Below are positions 1 through 9,650 of a DNA stretch of 16,750 bases, piece by piece; positions within the stretch are counted from its first letter, which is position 1, and every line of letters starts with the position of its first letter. The notes under the pieces are model-generated. The model had not been told where the DNA came from and searched no databases. It saw only the letters and a list, made by a program, of their open reading frames with translations. The DNA comes from Gyrodactylus bullatarudis (taxonomy: Eukaryota > Platyhelminthes > Monogenea > Gyrodactylidea > Gyrodactylidae): NCBI GenBank assembly GCA_012064415.1, contig SSNU01000016.1:1-16750 (forward strand). The letters run 5' to 3'. A program made the position numbers and the translations under genes.

Positions 1-1
1 A

Positions 2-196
2 CTGGCATTTTCAGTTGAAGGTCTGGTAGAGGATGAAATTAAGTTTCAGGTAAATAACGGAAACCTGTATCAAGTTTATGGTCCTATCGTAGCAGCTCTT
101 ATTGTTCCGGTTTTTTATACTGCATACTGTTCATATACTGTTGATTCGATATACTTGATGTGTTTCAAGATATCATATAGGGACGTTACTTTCTGA
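2..196 (+). CDS. C-terminal exon of a multi-pass membrane protein, possibly choline transporter-like (SLC44)
   Basis: The frame is open from the window edge to TGA at 194-196 and gives 64 residues, with no start visible. Residues 26-59 are hydrophobic and aromatic with few charges, fitting one or two membrane segments. The run VDSIYLMCF (residues 47-55), followed by a short polar end containing RD, resembles the SLC44 choline-transporter-like C-terminus, where a VD.LFLCF segment follows the last membrane helix. This is a motif match from memory, not an alignment. A plausible splice acceptor (ttttcag) ends at base 14, so the true exon may begin at 15 with a split codon. A donor-like CAG/GTAAAT at 48-56 is a complication, as using it would leave a 36-base microexon. 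A weaker alternative splices 159 to 273 (acceptor cttttcag) into a frame ending at about 367. The membrane-protein nature is fairly firm; the family is tentative. Confidence 0.4.
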   Translation: MAFSVEGLVEDEIKFQVNNGNLYQVYGPIVAALIVPVFYTAYCSYTVDSIYLMCFKISYRDVTF

Positions 197-2116
197 TACA
201 ACTGTACTCTCTTCTATATCCTGATCTTCATTAAGTAGAAACTACCAAGTGCCCTTCGATTAAACTTTTCAGATTTACATCCAACACTAAACCATCGAAG
301 ATGTTCTACTCCCAAAGCCAATTCGATCGCAATCAAAAACTCTTTCAAAACTATGTTTCATCCTTATAATTATAAACCATTAAAAGACTTACTATTTAAC
401 AGTATTCTCTTTTAGTATTTTGTTTCATTTCTTATTTTTCAATATAGATTTTATTCTAACAAAAAAAAATATTTGCGAAATTGGTAAATATTCTAATGAT
501 CAAAAAAGTTCTGTTTTATAATGCTTAGTAGTACAGTTTAATTTAATCTTCTATCACTATCAATACATATTCTTCTAAAGCAGCAAAACGATTTATCAAT
601 TTAAAATTAAAACGCTTGTTTTAAATATTGGACAGGAAATGTAAATGTGAGTTACTCAATTCCACCATGTTTGTAGAGTAGAAGATCTCTCAGATTAGAA
701 GGAAAAATTGATCTCGTAAAAAGATACATCAACTCATAGTTGACCACGTTGGTAAATTAAATCAGGATGTTGCTCCTCTATATAAACAGAACTTCTGATT
801 TTTTGTAATCAGATTTAAAATGCACATTATTCTTACGTCCTTGGCAAAGTACGATTTGATCTCATAATTATGTGCAACTTATAAGAATTGATTTCAATTT
901 CACAACCGTTCAGGAAGAATATTCAGTGTCTTCTATCTTTCTCTTGGATTCAGAATGAAAATTATGAATTGAAGCTTTAAATACAAAATCCTGATAGATT
1001 TGATAAATTAGTCATATCATAAAGGGGCCAGAATGTCATGGTCATATTGTACTCGAATGAAAGAGAGTCCTATCAATAAATCCTTCATCAGAAATATGAA
1101 AAACGGTTGAAAGAAATCTTTATTGATTAAAATTCGAAAGGATTTTTTCAAGATAAATTCCATTTTCCATATAATCCTGAGAAAACTTATTCGATAGGAA
1201 ATCTATAAATCCCCTTCATTTTTCAAACCCGTGCAATGAAATTTTTTACCGATTTTTGAAAACTTTGAATTATTGGACATGCTGTGAACTTTTTGAATGA
1301 AATTTTCACGTCAAATATATTCTGGATAGATTCTGAAAAAATCCGGTCAATTTGGGAAAAATTACGAAAAAAACGATTTTATGGAAAATGGGAAATGGCA
1401 TATCAGAAAATCTAAATTTTTAATTTTAGTTTTTGAAAACGGCAATTATGGAGCATAAAGAATCTTTTTAAAGCATGAAATAGAAAAGTGTTCGGGGGAA
1501 AAATTGTGTCTAATGTATACTATAGAATTTATAGGTTTGTTATCTTACTCATGAGTCATGATAACAAAATAAATAAAAATACAGTCTTTACAATAAATAT
1601 AAATGGATCAATGGAGAAAATTACGAATTTTGTACAACATACATCAATTTGATCGTTTCCTCTTGTAAAATTGTACCGAAAGAATAAAAAAATGATCAGT
1701 GTATATATAATTACAGAGAGTAATCCTGTGGGAAATTATTGTTCACATACATTCCTTGACAATTTTATTCTATTACTCTTCATAGATATATTCTATTCAG
1801 CGGGAAAATAATTAAATGCAAAAAAATATATATTAGCTAAATTGGGCAATATGCAATTTAATTTAGGAACAAGCATAGTCAATAGTCAAGATACTATTTA
1901 CTTGGCATCAAAGAGTGGACGAAAAATAGAATTTGCATTTCTATGTTATGACTTTTTTATGAATTAGTTCATATGCTTCGTTGATCTTTTAGTAATGGAA
2001 AAATATTTTATCAAAGATACTTTTTTTAGCTGAGTTTTCTCTAAGAAATTTCAGAGTAATTATCGAATTAGCATTTGTAGAATAAACTTTAGATGTTACT
2101 ATTCTGATTTTGATTC
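197..2116. other. Non-coding A+T-rich stretch; no gene seen
   Basis: The first part is probably the 3' untranslated region of the edge gene, or an intron if the alternative exon at 273-367 is real. Beyond that I find only short poly-A and poly-T tracts and stop-rich frames on both strands. No RNA gene or repeat with a recognisable partner was found. Confidence 0.5.
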
Positions 2117-2182
2117 ATTCAAACAATAAGTGATAAACGTTTTATTTTGCCGGGTCTCTTCAGACTTAACCCGGGCTTGAAT
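2117..2182 (-). ncRNA. Hammerhead-like motif in a solo Penelope-type terminal repeat, core mutated
   Basis: On the minus strand the order is: outer stem I ATTCAA (2182-2177), a 9-nt loop, inner stem I AAGT (2167-2164), CTGAAGA (2163-2157), stem/loop II GACCCGGC, AAAA (2148-2145), stem III, AUC, then ACTT (2131-2128) and TTGAAT (2122-2117). Both halves of stem I pair perfectly. Stem III can form five base pairs around an ACG loop. The invariant G at the start of the conserved GAAA is A here, which should abolish cleavage; it looks like CpG decay of GGCGAAA to GGCAAAA. The inner stem is AAGT/ACTT, compared with GAGT/ACTC in the copy at 10790, so both sides have changed together. Confidence 0.6.
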
Positions 2183-2235
2183 TTTATACTTTTACAATGT
2201 GACAATTTCTGCTCTTCCATTGATCCCTCACTTTA
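2128..2235 (-). mobile_element. Solo or inverted terminal-repeat fragment of a Penelope-like element
   Basis: This segment aligns with the left arm of the element at 9444-10919. Shared blocks are gtgataaacg, gccgggtctcttcaga, tttacaatg and ttccattg, in the same order and at similar spacing. Divergence is much higher than between the two arms of that element, so this is an older copy. No endonuclease or reverse-transcriptase frame lies next to it, and I could not find target-site duplications. Confidence 0.65.
2182..2188 (-). promoter_or_regulatory. TATA-like box upstream of the hammerhead core
   Basis: TATAAAA on the minus strand starts 25 nt before the CTGA of the ribozyme core. The copies at 10768 and 11861 have TATA-like boxes 26 nt before theirs. 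The conserved spacing, rather than the box alone in A+T-rich DNA, is the evidence. Confidence 0.4.
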
Positions 2236-3462
2236 GGACGGGGTGAGCACTAGCTTTCTTTTATCCATGACCTCATTACCTTTGTCACTTCAGTAAATAA
2301 AGGCCTTTCAAGCATTCAACTATTAGTGGTCGATATTTTTCCCCATCATGAATATTAGATCGCACATAGAACCAGGTGAGATTCTGCAGAGTAGAGTTGT
2401 CAGAATGTGTAAAACCCGAGTAGTTTGATCAGATATGATTTTTTCAAACAAATTCAGTAGCGAAATTTTCATTCTCTACTAATAAGTAGATATCGATTTT
2501 TTTGATTCTATGACTTGAAATTATACATGGGACCTAAGAGTATTAGCAACATATGGATGTAAGATTTGGTTGAAAGAACAATGAAATTTGTCCATGAATC
2601 AGACAAGGCTTGAAGGTTTCACATTGAGAAGAGAAAATTTTTTTGTAATATCTAAGAGATTTCATCCAAGAATCAATCTAATTAATTCTAAGTAAATATC
2701 CCGCTGTTTTAATATGAAGATAGAGTTTTGTCTACTTGTAAGCGACCGAGAGCAATCAGAGATTAAGATTAAATATTGTACTAATTGTTTTTTTCTTTAC
2801 TGATTTGATATGAGTAATAATCAATAAAATATAATCATCTGTATGAAATAGTCTCATAACAATTTATCGCTAATCTCTAAGAGTTATTCATATTCGAGAA
2901 GAGAGACATTCATATTCTCCCCTGTATAATAATAATAATAATGCAATTTTTCGTTTGCTCAACTTACTTTTGATACAATGGGAAGGAATTTGTCAGAGTT
3001 AATTACTATTATTGTTGTTATTTATGATTTAGTTCAATCATTTTTCCTTTCATATTACTTTCGATTATTTCAAATGGAGGAAATCAATTTATTTTCTGTC
3101 CAAAAATTTGGCTCAGCAAAAGTTTCACTTTTTCTTTGAATTCAAGCAAAAAATCCGACCCTTCATTAAGAGTTAGGATTCTTAACCCTCTCGATATCAC
3201 AACCAGAAGGAAAAAGGCCTATCAAGTCATTTTTTTCGAAACAACATTTTCTGTGTGATCTCTCTTAGATCTTTTTCTTGTCTTTTGTTCCCTCTAACTG
3301 ATCTCAATCAGGTCGTATAATGAGCTAGAAAAAATTTAAATCCAACATCATATTATTTGTAAGCAACTTATCTATCGATCAACTTTCGTGATACTTTTTT
3401 AAACACTTATTACTTTTAAGATTGAAAAAAGTTATTTTCAGTAAAACATGATCATATTTCAG
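2236..3462. other. Non-coding stretch; no gene seen
   Basis: No frame longer than background is present on either strand. The only distinct item is a five-unit AAT microsatellite at 2928-2942. Confidence 0.5.
2928..2942. repeat. (AAT)5 microsatellite
   Basis: Five uninterrupted AAT units sit in otherwise unique A+T-rich DNA. Confidence 0.85.
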
Positions 3463-3568
3463 ATTTCGATTCTGTTCCAAAATCCCATTTTTTTAACGCT
3501 AAACTGAATTTTTTTTATTGATTTGAAATTGGAAGGGTGGACAAAAGAAGTTTTTCAGGATCAGAATT
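3463..3568 (-). repeat. F1 dispersed repeat, partial copy; left arm of an inverted pair
   Basis: The reverse complement begins with ggatcctgaaaaac-like sequence and matches the copy starting at 3718 over about 105 bp. The landmark aacgctaaactga, followed by a T tract and ttattgatttgaaa, is shared nearly exactly. The two copies face each other across a spacer of about 150 bp. Confidence 0.7.
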
Positions 3569-3717
3569 GTACAGGAAATCTGAAATCCTCCTTAAATTTT
3601 TGACAGATCGACCATAATTTTTGAAGGGTCAGGAGTTATCAAATGATTTTCAAGTAGTTAAAATGATCAAACAAAATTCAGCTCCCAAACGAAAAATTTT
3701 ATTTGACTTTCTTTTCT

Positions 3718-3945
3718 AATTCTGATCCAGAAATAATTTTTTTCTCCATACTTCTACTTTCAAATCAATAAAAAAAATCAGTTTAGCGTTCGAAAAAGTA
3801 GGATTTTGGCATCGAATCGAAATTTCAATAATTTTTTTTCTTCTGATGATGTAAAAGTAGGCAACATGATTTCTATTTTTTTTAATATTTGAATTTTTGA
3901 TGAAAAATAGAGATTTTTGTAAAAATCATAGGTTCCCAATTTTGT
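3718..3945 (+). repeat. F1 dispersed repeat, near full-length copy; right arm of an inverted pair
   Basis: The copy starts near gatccagaaat and runs through caaatcaataaaa, a T-rich middle with gtaaaagt, then agatttttgtaaaaatcat and ttcccaa. The same landmarks in the same order occur at 12080-12345. The first 107 bp pair with 3463-3568. An open frame on the minus strand inside this copy (3778-3969) is incidental. Confidence 0.7.
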
Positions 3946-4454
3946 ATCAATTCGCTCTAAATATTTCAAGAATTATAATTTTTCTTTTTACAAATCACAC
4001 AAGTTCTCCTGTCCTTTTCAAGTCCCCCTCTTAAAGGTAGTTGGTCTGAATCAGTTTCAATACTTCCGATCGTTCTTCCACCTTACCTTAGCATAATTTT
4101 CTTGGAGGCTTCAAAGCATCATCTGGTTCTAAATTACTCTTCTTCCAACTCATCAGCTAATTTGAATTGGAAAGTCATAGAATCCATAGCTTTCGATTCA
4201 CTTCATTCCCTTTTATTTTATACCAACATTTTGATCTGTGTTCGATTCGACCTTTATTGCAGTTGTGAACAATGAAGGGGATCGTGACGTTTTTAATTTT
4301 CTTATGATAAACTGCAGAAAACCTTTCTTAATAGGAAAGAAAATGTAATCCTTCAAGTTTATTGAATTACTTAAATCTTTCTGATAAATTATCTCAGTTA
4401 AGAGATTATCGCTCGAGAACGTTAGTGATTACGAGAACTATTGCCGACTATTTT
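3946..4454. other. Stretch without a supported gene; one long open frame without ATG
   Basis: It is slightly less A+T-rich than its surroundings. A plus-strand frame is open from 3979 to the TGA at 4273-4275 (about 98 codons), but it has no ATG, no recognisable motif and a serine- and leucine-rich composition. On the minus strand there is a strong donor-like AAG/GTAAGG near 4089, but no exon leading into it stays open. I do not call a gene. Confidence 0.4.
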
Positions 4455-4490
4455 AGTTATAAACGTTATATTTTCCTGGGTCTCTTTATT
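4455..4490 (-). repeat. Decayed Penelope terminal-repeat/hammerhead relic
   Basis: The plus strand reads tataaacgttatatttt then cctgggtctctt. This matches gataaacgttttatttt and gccgggtctctt of the 2128 copy with only a few substitutions in about 31 bases. The ribozyme core CTGAAGA has become ATAAAGA, so no activity is expected. The flanks no longer align. The match is short and could be chance. Confidence 0.35.
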
Positions 4491-4984
4491 TTTAAAATCT
4501 GCCTCGAAATTCGCGAATATTTGAGCGTTTTAAAATATAGATTCAGGTTTATCTATAAGAATTGAATACACTTCTGCAAGTTACAAAAACTATTTAGAAG
4601 AAAAGCAGTGCTCTAGCCAATAGTCTTTTGGAAATCAATATTTATCAATAAGTATTCACTTGTCTTCTGAATCCTCACAATGAGTTCTTCATTGAAAACG
4701 GATAATCTTGATTTTATTCTACAGTATTTTACACATTCATAATAAAATTTGATTTTTTTCAATGTTTAATCTCTTTTATTTAATTAGTTCTTTACAATAT
4801 TTTGCATAAAGAATCAAAAGCAAATCCATTATCAATGATTCATGTACTTCTGTACTTTTGACTGTTAATTTTGGACCTATTTTAATTTACATAATTTATG
4901 ATAGGTAGAAAATACGATAATATTAATAACTATTGATAAAAAATTAAATTTTTTATAATAAAGGAAGATAGGATGGATCATTTA
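4491..4984. other. Probable 3' flank of the channel-subunit exon; no gene seen
   Basis: The part nearest 4984 lies immediately downstream of the minus-strand stop codon and probably includes its 3' untranslated region. An AATAAA on the minus strand (4986-4981) overlaps the stop codon, which is very close for a polyadenylation signal. Confidence 0.4.
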
Positions 4985-5242
4985 TTATTCAATCTGCCAG
5001 ACGGAACAGCCTGAAAATATCCATGTAAATATCAGAGTGATAATGCTAACAACAGCCAGGAATGCTGGCCAAAACATTGAATGAAAAACTTCATTTTTAC
5101 TGTAAGTTAAATAGAGTAAGGCAGCTGTTCCATTCCGATGTCCGTAACAGTCAAAATTTTGCTTCTCTGAAAGACTCTTGTTGAAGTGACCGACCCATTT
5201 GTGATTCTCTTCCCTTCTCGCCTGACAAGGACTTGTGACACA
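4985..5242 (-). CDS. 3'-terminal exon of a KCNMB/TipE-like auxiliary ion-channel subunit
   Basis: This minus-strand exon encodes 85 residues and ends in TAA at 4987-4985. It begins directly after a good acceptor: polypyrimidine tract tttcttttcatctttag at about 5259-5243, with a ctaat branch-like site before it. The frame meets TAG just inside the intron, so the exon cannot extend further. The product has an extracellular-type part with cysteines at 1, 6 and 32 and an N-glycosylation-like NGT (37-39). One membrane helix (about 52-77) and a short tail follow. The VFHSMFWPAFLAV run after FDCY resembles the end of BK-channel beta subunits (F.C..., then LFHSLFWP..L) and the related TipE proteins, two-helix subunits that modulate potassium or sodium channels. 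The first helix and middle cysteine region must lie in upstream exons above 5242, which I did not find. The family is likely; choosing between KCNMB and TipE is not possible here. Confidence 0.6.
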   Translation of the reverse strand, partial: CVTSPCQARREENHKWVGHFNKSLSEKQNFDCYGHRNGTAALLYLTYSKNEVFHSMFWPAFLAVVSIITLIFTWIFSGCSVWQIE

Positions 5243-5270
5243 CTAAAGATGAAAAGAAATTAGCTAAAAA
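5243..5270 (-). promoter_or_regulatory. Splice acceptor, polypyrimidine tract and branch-like site
   Basis: On the minus strand the intron end reads ttagctaatttcttttcat then ctttag, immediately before the TGT that opens the channel-subunit exon. It sets the exon boundary because the same frame has a TAG there. Confidence 0.6.
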
Positions 5271-5327
5271 CAAGTAAATGATGGCAAAATTTAAATTAAA
5301 GCTACTCTTGATGATTTTGGTAATTTA

Positions 5328-5441
5328 AAAAGGAGACATTTTAATTTTGGATTTTGATCAATTTTTCCATTTTTTAAAATTTTAAAGTGTTTTCTGCTGA
5401 TTTCAAGGTGTTAGAGGGATCATACATTATTTTTCAGGACC
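5328..5441 (-). repeat. F1 dispersed repeat copy
   Basis: The reverse complement shares cctgaaaaataa, tgatccctct, accttgaaatcag and a following A/T tract with the F1 copy at 12080. It lies in the intron just upstream of the channel-subunit exon, in the same orientation as that gene. Together with 5636-5765 it forms a second head-to-head F1 pair. Confidence 0.65.
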
Positions 5442-5635
5442 ATTATTAAGCAAGGAAAACAAAAATGATCGTTTATACTTCAGGAAATAACTCATTTTCG
5501 TGCGAAGACACGTCCTATTTATCGACCTTAATTTATTTTTCCAAAATAATTAAAACAGAATGATCCAAATCCAGATAAGTTCAAATTGAAGCTTCTTTCA
5601 AGAATTGAATATTGATAACTGATTTCGTTGTCTAT

Positions 5636-5765
5636 TGGTGTTGAAAAATAACATTTGATTCCTCTTACATTTTGAAATCAACAAACATTTTTAACTCAAA
5701 GTTTCAAAAAATAGAAAAATCCTGCCAATTCGAAAATTTTTGCAAAAAGGTGAAAATTTTAAATT
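5636..5765 (+). repeat. F1 dispersed repeat copy
   Basis: It contains ttgaaaaataac, tttgattcctct, ttgaaatcaacaaa and aactcaaagttt, matching the first 130 bp of the copy at 12080 at roughly four bases in five. It is truncated at its 3' side relative to that copy. Confidence 0.75.
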
Positions 5766-7388
5766 CTCGATAAGGAATACTAGCTGAACTTAGCTCCACT
5801 TTAAACGATCAATCTGAACCTAGAGGTTTGACCGAGAACCCGGGGAAGATTTATCAATATTGGAATAATAATAAAATTTTTGCATCTTATTCATTTGAAA
5901 ATCTCCCTTTTAAAATGGTACATAATAGATCTTTGGAAATAACTGAAACTTTTCATTTGCATAAAAATCCGTTGATCAGACGAATTGGACAAACCAGTTC
6001 AATGATGTAAAAAGGAAAAGGTAATCTAATTATAAATAAATGAGAGATATCTCCATTGGATACAACAAGTGCTACGGAGTGAGATTATCTTCAAGAGTAT
6101 CAATTATTTATTTTTTCATATTTGAATAGAGAATAACTACTGCTATACTTCAGAGGAGCAAAAATTCATCAATTAGTTTTTTAACACAGAAAGATCTATT
6201 TTTCAGCATACAATAAAAATAATAGGTAAGCTCTGTACTAACCCTTTAGGAGCTAATGGACAACTTTGGTCAGAATCTAATCTATTGTTTGATTGAGTCA
6301 TGATAGACTTGATTTCATGGAATGAAAACACTTGTGTTCAAAGTTTAAGGCAGACCAGTTAAAGAATACTGTTCGGCAGTATGGAAACCTGAAGGTAGAA
6401 AATGGTAAAAAAAAATTCAATCTCCACAAAAATGACTACTATCTTCGAGTTATCAAACTGAACTAAACTCTCCGAACTCTCTTAGACATAGAAGAGAGCT
6501 GAAACCAATCACCCCTATCAAATTATCCCCTATAGTAAGCTCTAACCGCCAGAATTTGGCAACCTAAAAAAGCTGGCAATATCTAATAAATGTGAAAACA
6601 TATGAAATTTTTTTGGTTAATAACCTATTTCTATTGACTTTATTTGATATTTTTAGCATTAAACAATGTTTAATAAATTTTGTACAAAATCATAAAAGAA
6701 AACTTTTATATGCACTGGAAATTTCATTGATCAACTAAAATATAATTTGGAAATATCTTGATTCGAATAGAATGATCTAATGGAACGAAATTAATTATTG
6801 GGCTTAAATTTTGGAATTTCTCATCCAATAAGAGTCAGCTCTGTCATTGTTAGAGAGAGAGGAACTGTAATAATTTCATAACTCTATTATAAAAAACAGC
6901 AGGTAGTGTTAATTTCCGTTGGACTGATTGAAATAATGAATAATCTCTATAAAAATCTCATGTTTATTCGAATCATCCAGAATATTGAACACGCTTATTT
7001 TCAAGGATATTTTTTGTATAGAACTTAATGTTGGGTTGAGACATGATCGAAAATCATGCGTAAACTCTAATTTTTAATTTCTCAATTTTCATCTCGTCAA
7101 CATTTTAAAATTCTCATCTGCATACCAACTAGCTTTAGTTTTTTAGTAATGGGTACTAGGGAATTTTTAAAGAGGAAAAAGATTTTACAGGGAAAAAAAT
7201 TTTTCTCAAAAAAACAAAATCTATGGGAAATTTTTAAATTTTTATTACGATTTGTAAAAGAGCTTTTTTCACTTAAGTTTGACCCAAATTTTTCCTTTTT
7301 CAAATGCACCAATTCCAAGTTATGAATGCTTTTAATGAAAATTTTTGAAAGATGGAATAATTTCGAATAATTTGTTAAGCTCAAAAAT
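5766..7388. other. Non-coding stretch; no gene seen
   Basis: Short open frames occur (for example 5828-6010 and 6326-6466 on the plus strand), but none has a recognisable motif, a start with context, or convincing splice sites. This is where upstream exons of the minus-strand channel-subunit gene could lie, but I found none. Confidence 0.45.
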
Positions 7389-7429
7389 AACCTTGAAGAT
7401 AATAATTTTTAATTATTCTTCAAAAGGTT
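7389..7429. repeat. Short imperfect inverted repeat (hairpin)
   Basis: AACCTT plus GAAGATAATAATT pairs with AATTATTCTTC plus AAGGTT across a 3-nt T loop, with two small bulges. It lies 44 bp left of the large foldback and may be unrelated. Confidence 0.5.
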
Positions 7430-7472
7430 TTGATTAACCTTTGGTTTTATGTGAGCAATTGTAGAATTCATA

Positions 7473-7762
7473 AAGAAAGGCGATGTCAGGTTTGTTAAAA
7501 GAATAGCGCTTCAAATCGTGGCATACTCATCAGCTTTTGTATCGCCTAATCTATACAGAAATTGATGAAAGTAGATCGGATTGGAACTTCTTTTTTTTAA
7601 CTCCTCGAAAGTGAGTGCGTATGTGCTTTTTTGGGTATTTCTCTCAAGTATTCATAATACCACGCACTGATCTCCGAGGAAAAAGAAGTGCCAATCAGAT
7701 CTATTTTCATCAATTCTTGTAAGAGTATGCCACGAAATACCAAACCTGGCATCGTCTTTCTT
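7473..7762. mobile_element. Foldback (long inverted-repeat) element, about 290 bp
   Basis: The ends aagaaaggcgatgtcaggttt (7473 onward) and aaacctggcatcgtctttctt (to 7762) are inverted copies of each other. Further in, cgtggcatactc pairs with gagtatgccacg, and tgatgaaagtagatcggatt pairs with aatcagatctattttcatca. The arms meet at gtgcgta/accacgcac and ggtatt/aatacc. The left arm carries two extra segments of about 20 bp that lack partners. No coding frame is present. It resembles a non-autonomous foldback or MITE; no flanking duplication could be fixed. Confidence 0.75.
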
Positions 7763-9302
7763 AAAGAATAATTTTAAATTTACTTTTTTTATATTCAAAA
7801 AGTTGCGAAAAGTGTTACAGACAAGAGAAAATTAAAGATAGTTTAAGAATCTGGATTTGAAACATATTTGTAAAAGCCATCCTTGAATGACTGCCCAAAT
7901 ATTTCCACCCCACAGATAACACGGGGTGTTAATTTTTACAAAAAAATTTACAAAAACAGAAAATTCGAATTTTCCCAAAAGTTGAGTGGAATCATTTTGA
8001 AAAAAATAACTAATTGCCTAAAAGCCGGATGTCATCGAATAGAAAATTTAATTTTGGTAGATTGGTGCATGTATGTATAGGAGAAAGAGAAAAAATGTGC
8101 GCGAAATATCAGGTGAAGTAAATTTTATTGAAAAAAATCCGTGTAATTTCTATTGTTAGCCCAATTCAGAATTTTGATCGATTTCTATAGATTTTCTCCT
8201 TACAATGAGGTCATATTATGATGGACTCTCTCTTTCATAAAAATTGGCGAGAGAGAAGTAACAAAATTAGAAAGTAATAAAAGCTCCTTATTTTTCATTT
8301 AAATTTGACAATTTTCCTTTAAAAATCTACAGACTACGGGATAAATTCTTCTCCTTTCTTCTTTCTACATTTTTATTTGGTAACGGAGTAGGAGTCGGGA
8401 GTAGTTAACAGTCTTGATTATAATCTTCTTTAGAATTGGATGGATTAGTTGAGAAAGCCATACATTCATATTTGATGAGAGACACAAAGATTAGTTTCCA
8501 AATTCAATATCATAATAATATTCTCTAATATAACCATATTCAAACAAATACTATATAGTAAACTGACTATTATTTTCTATGCTTAGTATGTGATTACTAA
8601 TTAATATTAAATAATATGTGTGGGTAACAATATGCTCATATCGAGATGCAAAAACTCTATGACATTCCAATCATTAATTCAAATTAGATTTTATCCCAGT
8701 TATATGACATTATATCTAGCGGGAAATATTTTTCTCTTTCAATTTTACTTTTTGAATCATGAAATTCTTGAGAAAGACTATAAATAAGACATCTCGGGTG
8801 AATAGAACAATGGTTCAGCAATGAGAGAATTTTTGAGTCAAATATTTGAATAGACTTTGTATCATATAAAGAGAAGCTTTCTCCATTCACTCTATAGATG
8901 CATATTCGTCCTTATCAAATTTTTAGGGAGAATAAAATGTTGCATTCATATTCTTTTTCTGGTCAGTAGAGATAACTCAAACACTGAATGACAAATAGAC
9001 TTGTGAAGAAGAAAAAAAATATTGACATAAAATTGAAAGTATCATAGAATAAAACTTTACTTTGTATTCGCACAGAATAAATGAAATAAAGGAAGTCAAT
9101 TCCAAAACAAACAAATCAAATGTTTGCAGAGCAATAAATAATTTATCAAAAATAATTTGGTTGATTCTTCTTTATTCCAGAACAAGTCAGAATTTATTTC
9201 TGTGTACTTTTGTTGTTTACAAAATAATTGGATTGCTACTTACTTAAAGAGGAACCTTTCCAAGTAATTGTATCAAATTCAATTAGAAAAAACCATTATT
9301 GA
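7763..9302. other. Non-coding stretch; no gene seen
   Basis: It contains only short frames of background length, among them 7883-8080 (+) and 8684-8890 (-), neither with motifs. A minor hairpin (CACCCC/GGGGTG, about 7906-7928) is the only distinct structure noticed. Confidence 0.5.
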
Positions 9303-9431
9303 GATCCTGAAAATCATCTTTTAGAGATTCGAAAAAGGACCAAATTTTTCATTAAAAATTTTTTTTTTCAGAATTTTTTTCTTCAAATCGTAAAAGTGGA
9401 CTTCATAGTAAGATTCCAAAACATCTTTAAC
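9303..9431 (+). repeat. F1 dispersed repeat copy, interrupted by the Penelope-like insertion
   Basis: It begins gatcctgaaaatc like the copy at 12080 and continues through ccaaatttttcatt, a long T tract, tcgtaaaagtggac and ccaaaacatcttt. These match the middle of F1 up to the edge of the target duplication at 9432. The distal part of F1 may resume after 10931 (ttgaatagggaaaaat), but that match is weak. Confidence 0.6.
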
Positions 9432-9443
9432 ATATTCACTTTA
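9432..9443. repeat. Left 12-bp target-site duplication (ATATTCACTTTA)
   Basis: It is identical to 10920-10931. Its last three bases also belong to the inverted-arm match, so the exact edge has a 3-bp ambiguity. Confidence 0.8.
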
Positions 9444-9597
9444 TTGTTAGATTCTAAACTCATGTGGAAGGTTAGAGAACAACAAGCGTAAATTTGAGTG
9501 ATAAACGTCGTATTTCGCCGGGTCTCTTCAGACTCTACCCCGGTTAACATATAAATACTATTACAATGCTCTATTTGGGACCTTCCATTGGTTCATT
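9441..9597 (-). repeat. Left inverted terminal arm (157 bp)
   Basis: The reverse complement equals 10728-10884 at every position except one (9509 versus 10816, inside ribozyme stem III). Its ribozyme and TATA-like box lie on the minus strand, facing away from the reading frame. Confidence 0.95.
9496..9535 (-). ncRNA. Hammerhead-like ribozyme motif, left arm (antisense to the element)
   Basis: On the minus strand: stem I GAGT (9535-9532), CTGAAGA (9531-9525), stem/loop II GACCCGGC, GAAA (9516-9513), stem III region, AUC with C at 9500, and stem I ACTC (9499-9496). The core residues are intact and the variable core position is A. This copy differs from the right arm only by G for A in stem III. 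Stem II is unusually short, so activity is uncertain. Confidence 0.55.
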
Positions 9598-9650
9598 CCG
9601 ACCCAGTTTTTGCCTTTCCATAGTTTTTCGCCTATAGAAACAAAAAAAGT

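Noticed and set aside
3843..3850. CTGATGAT resembling a hammerhead core
   Set aside because: No GAAA at the right distance, no stem I complementarity, and it lies inside an F1 repeat.
3979..4275. Plus-strand frame open for about 98 codons without ATG
   Set aside because: No family resemblance and no convincing acceptor and donor at its ends; length is within the range seen for spurious frames in this window.
4362..4565. 67-codon plus-strand open frame without ATG start
   Set aside because: It overlaps the decayed terminal-repeat relic and has no recognisable domain.
6540..6570. Inverted GCCA/TGGC next to CAACCTAAAA, resembling a mariner end
   Set aside because: Too short and without a TA-flanked terminal consensus or an inverted partner.
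7097..7384. 95-codon minus-strand open frame
   Set aside because: Lysine/phenylalanine/asparagine-rich, made mainly from poly-A/poly-T tracts, with no motif.
8684..8890. 68-codon minus-strand open frame
   Set aside because: No motif, no neighbours that would make an exon chain, and length at background.
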